Positions 1-5,617 of a stretch of 18,904 nucleotides of DNA are shown here, one piece after another. Every line of letters begins with the position of its first letter. Within the stretch, counting starts at the first letter, position 1. Source of the stretch: Suttonella ornithocola (lineage in GTDB: Bacteria; Pseudomonadota; Gammaproteobacteria; Cardiobacteriales; Cardiobacteriaceae); NCBI RefSeq assembly GCF_001889065.1, contig NZ_LWHB01000003.1, positions 1 to 18,904 of the forward strand, read 5' to 3'. The notes under the pieces were generated by a model. It worked only from the letters and a program-made list of their open reading frames with translations. It had not been told where the DNA came from and made no database searches. The position numbers were made by a program, and so were the translations under genes.

Positions 1-118
1 CTTAAATCCCATTGAAAAGATGTGGGCTTGGATTAAGCAAATACGCAAAGAATGGCGGATGGATTGTATTGATACTTTATGCTTTTATCTGCTTTGGCTT
101 GGATTGGGTTTTAGATGA
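1..118 (+). pseudogene. IS630-type transposase, C-terminal fragment cut by window edge
   Basis: Reading from base 2, 38 codons run to a TGA at 116-118. The fragment opens LNPIEKMWAWIKQIRKEW, the hallmark C-terminal block of IS630/Tc1-type DDE transposases, in which the Glu of NPIE is the third catalytic acid. The rest (around CFYLLWLGLGFR) is not something I can match to a known family end, so an internal frameshift or a divergent tail is possible. The gene runs into the window from the left, so I cannot tell whether the element is intact outside. It is on the plus strand, opposite to every housekeeping gene here. It is called a pseudogene only because it is partial and unproven; it could be the tail of a complete transposase. 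The family assignment rests on one motif. Confidence 0.6.
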
Positions 119-374
119 TTTCACTATACTATTACTGGAATAGCGATCTAATTTCTGTGACTCTTTTATTAGCCTTTGACTATATAGCGGCCCCCAAAAA
201 AATACATACAGAACTTAGAGATAGAATACTTTTTTCAAAGTGGATATTTAATTAACGTTATATACATTTTTTGGGAAGTTGGTTATAGCTAAATATCTTT
301 AACTCGTATACAAAGTTGATTCATCTTGCCTTACTGATGTGTGCAGTCTGTAACAAGAGCTATAGCTGAATGGG
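119..374. other. Non-coding accessory stretch between two IS remnants
   Basis: About 250 bp of strongly AT-rich DNA with no reading frame I can support on either strand. It presumably holds the right terminal inverted repeat of the IS630-type element (TA target sites are abundant, for example around 180-185), but without the left end of that element I cannot fix the boundary. A 10-bp palindrome AGCTATAGCT lies at 358-367, just outside the IS3-type end. No promoter, tRNA or terminator is convincing here. Confidence 0.5.
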
Positions 375-400
375 TGAATCGCCCTGACTTTATCGGAGAC
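375..400. repeat. IS3-type terminal inverted repeat (single end)
   Basis: The sequence starts with TG, has the CGCCCTGAC core and ends TCGGAGAC, in the right position and orientation relative to the OrfB C-terminus. Only this end survives in the window, so the repeat cannot be verified by its partner and no target duplication can be read. Confidence 0.45.
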
Positions 401-440
401 CTAATTACTTGAGTCAGGCTGCTATGCCTGACGTGATTAG
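401..440. repeat. Imperfect hairpin inside the IS3 remnant
   Basis: Arms GTCAGGC (413-419) and GCCTGAC (426-432) enclose the loop TGCTAT. An outer arm CTAATTAC (401-408) pairs with GTGATTAG (433-440) through one G-T pair, leaving a 4-nt bulge (409-412). It sits between the orfB end and the terminal repeat. Such structures in IS elements can limit transcription crossing the end, but there is no T-run, so this function is only inferred. Confidence 0.45.
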
Positions 441-579
441 GGGGTTGATGATTCATTTTTTCAAACTCAAAAGGTGATAGATAACCTATTGTACTGTTAA
501 GTCGCTCTTTGTTGTACCAGTCTACCGATTCCAAAGTAGCCGGCTTGACATCTCTTAAGCCTTGCCATTGTAGTTTGCA

Positions 580-628
580 ATATTGGCTCTAGACAAACAG
601 GTTATTCCTGATAGTCTAGAGCCAATAT
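580..628. repeat. Long inverted repeat, 15-bp perfect arms
   Basis: ATATTGGCTCTAGAC (580-594) and GTCTAGAGCCAATAT (614-628) are perfect reverse complements. The 19-nt centre contains a further stem CAGG (598-601)/CCTG (607-610) around TTATT. On the minus strand it begins 16 nt beyond the rlmH stop, but the following sequence (TGCAAACTACAATG) is not T-rich, so it is a poor intrinsic terminator. It also sits at the truncated edge of the IS3 remnant. It may be a small palindromic repeat, a degenerate MITE, a scar of transposition, or a processing/stabilising hairpin at the rlmH mRNA 3' end. No second copy is present in the window. Confidence 0.75.
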
Positions 629-644
629 ATTTATCGATCTAAAA

Positions 645-1115
645 TCAAGCCCTATGATAGGGATGATTTTGATTGATTGTCCAAGCTCGATAAATAGCCT
701 CGGCAACAATAATTCTCACTAATGGATGAGGAAAAGTTAGTTTCCCAAGAGACCAGCTTTCATCTGCTTTATTTTTAACACTATCACTAATACCTTCCGG
801 CCCACCAATAATCAAAGCTATCTTACGATAATTTGATTGCCAATAATTTAACCGCTCTGCTAGCGTTTCACTATTATGCAATTTCCCAGGAATATCAAGC
901 GTAATAACGTAATCAGCTCCTTCAATAGCCTTTAAGATTTGCTTATCTTCTTTACTACGTGCAGAGCTAATTTGCTGCTTATCGCTGCGTTTTTGTAATG
1001 GAATTTCTGTTAAAGATAATATTACCTCTTTTTTTAAGCGCTCTGCATACTCTAGATAGCCTTTATTTACCCAGTCAGGCATTTTATGCCCAACCGCTAT
1101 TAAATTAATATGCAC
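645..1115 (-). CDS. rlmH: 23S rRNA (pseudouridine1915-N3)-methyltransferase RlmH
   Basis: RlmH is a SPOUT-class methyltransferase that uses S-adenosylmethionine to methylate N3 of pseudouridine 1915 in helix 69 of 23S rRNA, acting on assembled 70S ribosomes. The 156 residues match the family end to end (E. coli 155). Visible are the N-terminal AVGHKMPDWV, the cofactor loop IGGPEG (103-108), WSLGKLTFPHPLVR (121-134) with the knot region, and the signature tail NHPYHRA. The start is GTG at 1115. No ATG fits, and the family N-terminus (hydrophobic strand then AVGxKMP) begins exactly here, so GTG is likely real. A weak GTGGA-type ribosome site precedes it. It lies 12 bp after the Sel1-repeat gene and is the last gene of the hemH-side cluster. 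In many gammaproteobacteria rlmH sits instead with rsfS or mrdA. Confidence 0.95.
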   Translation of the reverse strand: MHINLIAVGHKMPDWVNKGYLEYAERLKKEVILSLTEIPLQKRSDKQQISSARSKEDKQILKAIEGADYVITLDIPGKLHNSETLAERLNYWQSNYRKIALIIGGPEGISDSVKNKADESWSLGKLTFPHPLVRIIVAEAIYRAWTINQNHPYHRA

Positions 1116-1127
1116 TTTAATCCACTA

Positions 1128-1640
1128 CTACTTCAATTGAGGTAATATCTGTTGAGCTGGAGGAAAACCTTGTTTAGCTGCTTGAGAAATATATTGTTTA
1201 CCTTGAGTAACATTTACTTTTACGCCATCTCCCTTAATAAGCATCATGCCATAGTTAAATTGTGCTGCAGCATCTCCTTTATCAGCTAATATTTTTAATA
1301 AGGGGGCAGCCTGAGTAGGCTGTTTTTGAGATAAATAATAAAGCGCTAAATCATATTGTGCAGGCGGATACCCCTGCTGTGCAGATTTTTTTAGCCAAAT
1401 AAGCGCATTTTTTGCATTAACTTTTGTACCATCTCCATTACTATATGCAACAGATAGATTATATTGAGCAATAGCATCTCCAGCCGCTGCTGCATTCTGT
1501 AAATGCTTAAATGCTTCAACTTTATTTCCTTTCTGATACGCGGTTGCAGCTGCTTGCATTTCAGCTTGTGGATTAGCTGCATATAATGCCTCACTAGCTA
1601 TTCCCAATCCTAAAATTGCGGCAAATAACATACGTTTCAT
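1128..1640 (-). CDS. Secreted Sel1/TPR-like repeat protein
   Basis: The protein has 170 residues and begins with a basic N-terminus and a hydrophobic stretch ending around ALYA-ANP, which reads as a Sec signal peptide with cleavage near residue 21. There is no lipobox Cys, so it is probably a soluble periplasmic or secreted protein. The mature part consists of Sel1-like helical repeats: AAAGDAIAQYNLSVAYSNGDG, then WLKKSAQQGYPPAQYDLALYY, LLKILADKGDAAAQFNYGMM and YISQAAKQGFPPAQQILP, with the usual A..G...AQ.nLg..Y spacing (about residues 40-165). Such proteins are scaffolds for protein-protein contacts; the partner here is unknown. A strong AGGAGG lies 4 nt before the ATG. It sits between trmB and rlmH in a run of housekeeping genes. 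No enzymatic motif is visible. Confidence 0.85.
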   Translation of the reverse strand: MKRMLFAAILGLGIASEALYAANPQAEMQAAATAYQKGNKVEAFKHLQNAAAAGDAIAQYNLSVAYSNGDGTKVNAKNALIWLKKSAQQGYPPAQYDLALYYLSQKQPTQAAPLLKILADKGDAAAQFNYGMMLIKGDGVKVNVTQGKQYISQAAKQGFPPAQQILPQLK

Positions 1641-1655
1641 ACAGCCTCCTAAGGT

Positions 1656-2333
1656 TTATTTAGACGCTTGATAGCGAAGATCCCAAACTCCATGCCCTTT
1701 ATTAAGACCTCGTTTTTCAAATTTAGTTAACGGTCTCCAATCTGGACGCTCTGCAAATCCATCTTCATTCCCTAAATTTTCCCACTTCTGATCATCAATA
1801 AAAATTTCTTGCATCCATTGGGCATAATTTTCCCAATCTGTTGCACAATGCAGTTCGCCATTCGCCGTTAATTTTTGATATAGAAAATCTGTAAAAGATT
1901 TTTGAACCAAACGACGCTTATGGTGTCTTTTTTTTGGCCAAGGATCTGGGAAATAAATCTGAATTCGGCTAAATGAATTATCCTCAACATGCTGATTAAG
2001 CACAGCTACTGCATCATGGCGAATTAACCTTAAATTTTGAATATTGGCTTCTTCTATTTTTAGCAAAGCATGGCCAACGCCAGGACCATGGACTTCTATC
2101 CCAAGAAAATTTTTCTCAGGATAATTTATTGCCATTTGAACAAGACTTTCCCCGTTACCGAAACCTATTTCTAGTATCCATTCTGAGCTAATTTGTGGAT
2201 AAAGTGTTTCTTGTTTTAGAATACCTACATCTTCTTTAATTTCAATACCATAAATAGGCCATAAATTTTCATATGCCCTATCTTGCCCAGCAGTCATTCT
2301 TCCTTGTCTTAAAACAAAACTTTTAATTGTCAT
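1656..2333 (-). CDS. trmB: tRNA (guanine46-N7)-methyltransferase TrmB
   Basis: TrmB makes m7G46 in the variable loop of many tRNAs from S-adenosylmethionine. The 225-residue protein (E. coli 239) shows the class I methyltransferase fold: ILEIGFGNGESLVQMA (about 53-68, cofactor loop), NFLGIEVHGPGVG (75-87, acidic residue Glu80), RHDA (105-108), the family signature IYFPDPWPKKRHHKRRL (126-142) and TDWENY (165-170), and the C-terminal RPLTKFEKRG block that contacts tRNA. Its ATG overlaps the folE2 stop as ATGA (2330-2333), implying translational coupling. The Sel1-repeat gene follows after 15 bp. The N-terminus (SFVLRQGRMTAGQ) matches family starts, supporting this ATG. Confidence 0.95.
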   Translation of the reverse strand: MTIKSFVLRQGRMTAGQDRAYENLWPIYGIEIKEDVGILKQETLYPQISSEWILEIGFGNGESLVQMAINYPEKNFLGIEVHGPGVGHALLKIEEANIQNLRLIRHDAVAVLNQHVEDNSFSRIQIYFPDPWPKKRHHKRRLVQKSFTDFLYQKLTANGELHCATDWENYAQWMQEIFIDDQKWENLGNEDGFAERPDWRPLTKFEKRGLNKGHGVWDLRYQASK

Positions 2334-3127
2334 AAGCGTTTATCATGCTTAATAATAGCGTAAGCTGAATGATTATGAATTGACTCAAAGTTCTCAGATG
2401 ATACCGTATAAGCTAGAATTCTATCATCTTCATTCAACATAATTGCGACATCTCTAACAATATCTTCAACAAACTTTGGATTCTCATACGCATGTTCCGT
2501 AACATACTTTTCATCTGGACGCTTTAAAGTTGCCCAAATTGGACAAGAACCACCTTTCTCGCCCATATAAATCAGCTCTTCGATAAAAAAAGGATTATCA
2601 GCATCATATAGCGCTGTGATAATAATATGAGAACGTTGATTATGTGCACCATATTGAGAGATTTCTTTTGAACAAGGACAAAGACTTGTCACTGGAACAG
2701 TAACCTCTACAACAATATCTTTTTCTTGCATACTTCCATCAATTGTGAGAGATACTTGATATTCCATTAAACTTTGCGTTTTACTAATAGGTGCTAATTT
2801 TTCTACAAAATAAGGAAAATCAAGGATAATAGTCCCTTCAAGCGCATTCAGCCTCTTTAACATCTCAGCATGTAAATCATCTAAGGCTGATAATTGATAG
2901 CAAGCAGTTTCATTAAGCAAATGAATAAACCTAGACATATGCGTCCCTTTTTTATCATGAGGTAATGAAACCGTCATCTCAACTTCTGCGACTGTATGAG
3001 TGATGTTTCCTTCATGATTTTTAATTGCAAAAGGAATTCTAATATCTCTAATACCAACACGATTAATGGATAATTCTCGTTTATCAGGCGTACCTTGTAT
3101 ATCAGGAATACTATTAATGTCCACCAT
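2330..3127 (-). CDS. folE2: GTP cyclohydrolase FolE2 (type IB)
   Basis: FolE2 converts GTP to 7,8-dihydroneopterin triphosphate plus formate, the first step of folate (and often queuosine) synthesis. It uses Mn/Fe rather than strictly zinc, unlike FolE. I start it at the ATG at 3127 (265 residues), because the family N-terminus IPDIQGTPDKRELSINRVGI follows directly; an in-frame ATG at 3178 adds 17 residues with no family match. Active-site features are present: VTSLCPCSKEIS (Cys150, Cys152), YGAHNQRSH (His162), GGSCPIWATLKRPDEKYVTE (Cys195, Glu211), and AYENPKFVEDIVRD. A purine-rich AAAGAG lies upstream of the chosen start. The stop overlaps trmB as ATGA. No Zur-type operator is obvious upstream. 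The gene begins 83 bp after the SDR gene, the largest gap in this cluster. Confidence 0.93.
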   Translation of the reverse strand: MVDINSIPDIQGTPDKRELSINRVGIRDIRIPFAIKNHEGNITHTVAEVEMTVSLPHDKKGTHMSRFIHLLNETACYQLSALDDLHAEMLKRLNALEGTIILDFPYFVEKLAPISKTQSLMEYQVSLTIDGSMQEKDIVVEVTVPVTSLCPCSKEISQYGAHNQRSHIIITALYDADNPFFIEELIYMGEKGGSCPIWATLKRPDEKYVTEHAYENPKFVEDIVRDVAIMLNEDDRILAYTVSSENFESIHNHSAYAIIKHDKRL

Positions 3128-3147
3128 TATTTTACTCTTTAAATTAA

Positions 3148-3182
3148 AAAATCTATTATCAGTATATTTGCAAATCATGCAA
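3148..3182 (-). promoter_or_regulatory. Possible folE2 promoter
   Basis: On the minus strand TTGCAT (3182-3177), a 16-nt spacer and GATAAT (3160-3155) resemble a sigma-70 promoter with a weak -35 and a good -10. Transcription would start near 3148, downstream of the longer folE2 ATG at 3178, which would favour the ATG at 3127. The -35/spacer region also contains the small palindrome TTGCA-TGATT-TGCAA. In AT-rich DNA such matches arise by chance, so confidence is low. Confidence 0.28.
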
Positions 3183-3210
3183 GCATATAATCTACTTTTA
3201 AAGTCAGGCT

Positions 3211-4080
3211 TTACTGCTCTTTAATCTTAGGTTCATAATACTCATTTTCCTTTTCAGCAATTTTACGCGTAAATCTATCCATCCATTGAGTAGATAATAA
3301 ACGTTTTGCCAACCCCATCAGCCAAGTAGCCTTTGTAACATAATATCTTGATTTAGGTTTTTTAGATTCTAAAGCATGAATTAATACTTTAACTACCGCA
3401 TCAGGAGAAAGTGTAAACGGTGCTTTCTTTTCACTTTCCAAACGTTGTATCATTTTTAGATAAGAAACTTTATGCAGGCTATGTTTAGCATCAATCCAAC
3501 GATTAAATTGTAAATAAGCATTTTTACGAAAATGGCTTGTAATCGGACCAGGCTCAATTAAACTAACATAAATTCCACTACCATGTAGCTCCATTCTTAA
3601 GACATCAGTCAATCCCTCCAATGCAAACTTACTAGCAACATAAGCACCTCTATAACGCATTGCAGCCAGCCCTAAAACAGAACTATTGTTAATAATCCGA
3701 CCAAAACCCTGCCTTCTCATAATAGGGAGCACTGCAATCGTCAGTTCGTGCCAGCCCAATAAAGTATTATCTAACTGATATGCCAATGCACTACGAGATA
3801 AATCTTCTACCGCCCCCGGAATGGCAAATGCTCCATTATTAAATAAAGCATCTAAACGACCATTGGTTAACTTTAATGTCCAATCCAAAGCCATAGCAAT
3901 AGAATCTGGAGATGCCAAATCAAGTTGCACCGCTTGCAAGCCTTCTGCTTTTAAACGCTCCACATCACTCGCATCTCTTGCGCTGGCTATCACTTGCCAA
4001 CCTTTATCATGCAACTGTTTTGCAGCTGCATAGCCAATACCACTTGAGCAACCTGTAATCAAGACAGAACGCTGAGTCAT
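3211..4080 (-). CDS. Short-chain dehydrogenase/reductase (SDR)
   Basis: This is a classical NAD(P)-dependent SDR of 289 residues. Visible are the nucleotide-binding TGCSSGIG (9-16), the LDLASPDS acidic strand (53-60), a variant NNGAF (81-85) where NNAG is usual, IINNSS with the catalytic Ser (129-134), and the catalytic YVASK (Tyr147, Lys151). IEPGPI (175-180) is the usual loop after the active site. The N-terminal Arg35 after the second strand (ASAR) hints at NADP preference. The substrate cannot be deduced; the overall look is like the YbbO-type group. The C-terminus from about 240 is basic and amphipathic (TKATWLMGLAKRLLS), possibly membrane-associating. Its ATG overlaps the hemH stop as ATGA (4077-4080), so it is co-translated with ferrochelatase. 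Confidence 0.88.
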   Translation of the reverse strand: MTQRSVLITGCSSGIGYAAAKQLHDKGWQVIASARDASDVERLKAEGLQAVQLDLASPDSIAMALDWTLKLTNGRLDALFNNGAFAIPGAVEDLSRSALAYQLDNTLLGWHELTIAVLPIMRRQGFGRIINNSSVLGLAAMRYRGAYVASKFALEGLTDVLRMELHGSGIYVSLIEPGPITSHFRKNAYLQFNRWIDAKHSLHKVSYLKMIQRLESEKKAPFTLSPDAVVKVLIHALESKKPKSRYYVTKATWLMGLAKRLLSTQWMDRFTRKIAEKENEYYEPKIKEQ

Positions 4081-5162
4081 TTAATACCTTTTTCCCATAT
4101 CATCATTTGCTCATCTGCAAACATAGCAAATTCTTTTTCTTTCTCTAACCCTTCTTTTTGAAACCTCATCCAATCATTTGTATGCTCATCTATTAATTGC
4201 ACCAATAACTCAATATGTTTTGGAGAAGCATTTAAAGCTGGAATATAGTCATAGTTTTTGCCACCTGAATTTAAAAATAACTCTCGATTAGTTTCTGCTA
4301 TTTCCTCTAAAGTTTCTAAACAGTCTGCTGAGAAACCAGGACACATTACCGCGACTGATTGAGTTCCTTTCTTAGCTAACTCTTCCAGCCTTATATCAGT
4401 ATAAGGCTGTAACCAAGGTTCGCTACCAAAACGAGATTGAAAAACCAACTCTACAAAATCGTTTGATAAATTTAATTTCTCACGAAATAGCCTTGCAGTT
4501 TTATGACAAAAACAAAAATAAGGATCACCTTCCTCTAAATAACGCTTAGGCACGCCATGAAATGATAATAAAAGCTTTTCAGGATGACCATTTTTCTCAC
4601 AATATTCTTGATAAGAGTCTGCTAATGCCGAAATATATAAGTCATGATCATGCCAGTGATGAATAAAACGCCATTCAGGCATATAACGCATGCTACGAAA
4701 AGAATGAGCCACTTCATCAATAACACTAGCCGTCGTTGCATCCGAATACTGTGGATACATAGGTATAATCAAAAGTTGATTAACGCCTTTTAATTTTAAA
4801 TCCGCTAATTTACTTGCAATAGAAGGATTTCCGTATCGCATTGCATAGTCGATTATAATATGTTCTCGCTTATTAGAAACAAAATATTCTTGAATAGCTT
4901 TGACTTGTTTCTCTGTAATAACTAAAAGCGGTGAACCCTCATCTGTCCATATTTTTTGATAAAGCATAGCCGATTTTTTGGGCCGAGTTTGTAAAATAAT
5001 ACCATTTAAAATCGGCCACCATTTCCAACGTGGTAAATCGATTACTCTAAAGTCGGATAAGAATTCTTTTAAATAACGCTTCAATGCTGGAGTCGTAGGC
5101 TCGTCTGGAGAGCCTAGATTAATCAATAATACAGCACTTTTAGAAGTAGAATGTTGAAACAT
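4077..5162 (-). CDS. hemH: Ferrochelatase HemH
   Basis: HemH inserts Fe2+ into protoporphyrin IX, the final step of protohaem synthesis, in the cytosol or at the inner membrane. Conserved blocks are VLLINLGSPDEP (11-22), QYSDATTASVID (138-149), the catalytic-His segment LLLSFHGVPKRYLEEGD (His202), VFQSRFGSEPWLQPYT (240-255) and CPGFSADCLETLEEI (catalytic Glu283). At 361 residues it is longer than E. coli HemH (320). The extra length is mainly a charged C-terminal tail after about residue 325 (DWMRFQKEGLEKEKEFAMF), without a clear [2Fe-2S] cysteine cluster. The ATG at 5162 has GGAT as a modest ribosome site. Only 14 bp separate the start from the rplQ terminator T-run, which leaves no room for an ordinary promoter downstream of it. 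Confidence 0.95.
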   Translation of the reverse strand: MFQHSTSKSAVLLINLGSPDEPTTPALKRYLKEFLSDFRVIDLPRWKWWPILNGIILQTRPKKSAMLYQKIWTDEGSPLLVITEKQVKAIQEYFVSNKREHIIIDYAMRYGNPSIASKLADLKLKGVNQLLIIPMYPQYSDATTASVIDEVAHSFRSMRYMPEWRFIHHWHDHDLYISALADSYQEYCEKNGHPEKLLLSFHGVPKRYLEEGDPYFCFCHKTARLFREKLNLSNDFVELVFQSRFGSEPWLQPYTDIRLEELAKKGTQSVAVMCPGFSADCLETLEEIAETNRELFLNSGGKNYDYIPALNASPKHIELLVQLIDEHTNDWMRFQKEGLEKEKEFAMFADEQMMIWEKGIK

Positions 5163-5176
5163 TTTATATCCAAAAT

Positions 5177-5208
5177 AAAAAAGCCCCGCTTAATAGCGGG
5201 GCTTTTTT
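5177..5208. terminator. Bidirectional intrinsic terminator after rplQ
   Basis: A perfect 7-bp GC stem GCCCCGC (5183-5189)/GCGGGGC (5196-5202) with loop TTAATA is flanked by six A (5177-5182) and six T (5203-5208). The stem extends to 13 bp if the A/T flanks pair. On the minus strand it lies 3 nt beyond the rplQ stop and ends the alpha block. Its T-run ends just before the hemH ribosome binding site. Confidence 0.93.
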
Positions 5209-5211
5209 ATA

Positions 5212-5589
5212 TTATTCACCACGCTCAATTGGGCGATCAACAAGCTCAACATAAGCCATTGGTGCCTGATCACCTGGACGATATCCACATTTCAAAATAC
5301 GTACATACCCACCAGGACGTCCTTTATAACGAGGAGCTAGCTCAGCAAATAGCTTTTGTACTGCATTACGATCACGTAGACGAGCAAATGCTAGACGACG
5401 AGCCGCTACTGTATCATTATTTTTTGCATGAGTAATCATTGGTTCAATAACTCTTCTTAAATCCTTTGCTTTTGGCAAAGTTGTTTTAATAAGTTCATGT
5501 TCAATCAATGATACTGACATATTCTTGAACATCGCTTGGCGATGTGCACTGGTCCGGCTAAATTTACGACCGGCTAATTTATGTCTCAT
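5212..5589 (-). CDS. rplQ: 50S ribosomal protein L17
   Basis: L17 is a bacteria-specific large-subunit protein near the tunnel exit side. The 125 residues (E. coli 127) begin MRHKLAGRKFSRTSAHRQAM, the invariant family opening, followed by LIEHELIKTTLPKAKDLRR (28-46) and the C-terminal GGYVRILKCGYRPGDQAPMAYVELVDR. The ribosome site TTGGAG precedes the ATG. It is the last gene of the alpha block, 28 bp after rpoA, and its TAA lies 3 bp before the terminator. Nothing is unusual. Confidence 0.97.
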   Translation of the reverse strand: MRHKLAGRKFSRTSAHRQAMFKNMSVSLIEHELIKTTLPKAKDLRRVIEPMITHAKNNDTVAARRLAFARLRDRNAVQKLFAELAPRYKGRPGGYVRILKCGYRPGDQAPMAYVELVDRPIERGE

Positions 5590-5617
5590 AAGTCACTCCA
5601 AATTCGTGTAGCCGATA

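Larger units (their letters stand above)
375..577 (-). mobile_element. Remnant of an IS3-family insertion sequence (orfB 3' end plus terminal repeat)
   Basis: On the minus strand the frame from about 577 down to 443 encodes a typical OrfB C-terminus: QGLRDVKPATLESVDWYN followed by KERLNSTIGYLSPFEFEKMN. This matches the WxxLxDVexATLexVDWYNxxRLhStIGYlSPxeFE block of IS3-family transposases. The first two catalytic acids and all of OrfA are missing, so the copy is dead. Beyond the gene end, plus-strand 375-400 begins TGAATCGCCC and continues to TCGGAGAC, resembling the TGAACCGCCC...GGAGAC ends of several IS3-family elements. I therefore place the element's outer boundary near 375. The truncated side (about 570-580) abuts a large inverted repeat. 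The open frame continues past the terminal repeat into flanking DNA to 331, which is not natural coding sequence. Confidence 0.7.

Noticed and set aside
331..442. C-terminal continuation of the IS3 orfB frame to 331
   Set aside because: The frame crosses the element's hairpin and terminal repeat into flanking DNA, so it is readthrough of a degenerate copy rather than coding sequence.
580..628. Intrinsic terminator for rlmH
   Set aside because: The stem is strong, but neither strand has a proper T-run after it, so I list it as an inverted repeat of unknown role.
1391..1594. Alternative minus-strand frame inside the Sel1-repeat gene
   Set aside because: It overlaps the true gene in another frame and lacks the signal peptide, repeats and ribosome site that support the real frame.
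3128..3210. Zur operator upstream of folE2
   Set aside because: No match to a long AT-rich Zur palindrome; only the short TTGCA/TGCAA repeat is present.
5151..5435. Plus-strand open frame of 94 codons across the terminator and rplQ
   Set aside because: It is antisense to rplQ, begins inside hemH, reads through the terminator and shows no family motif.
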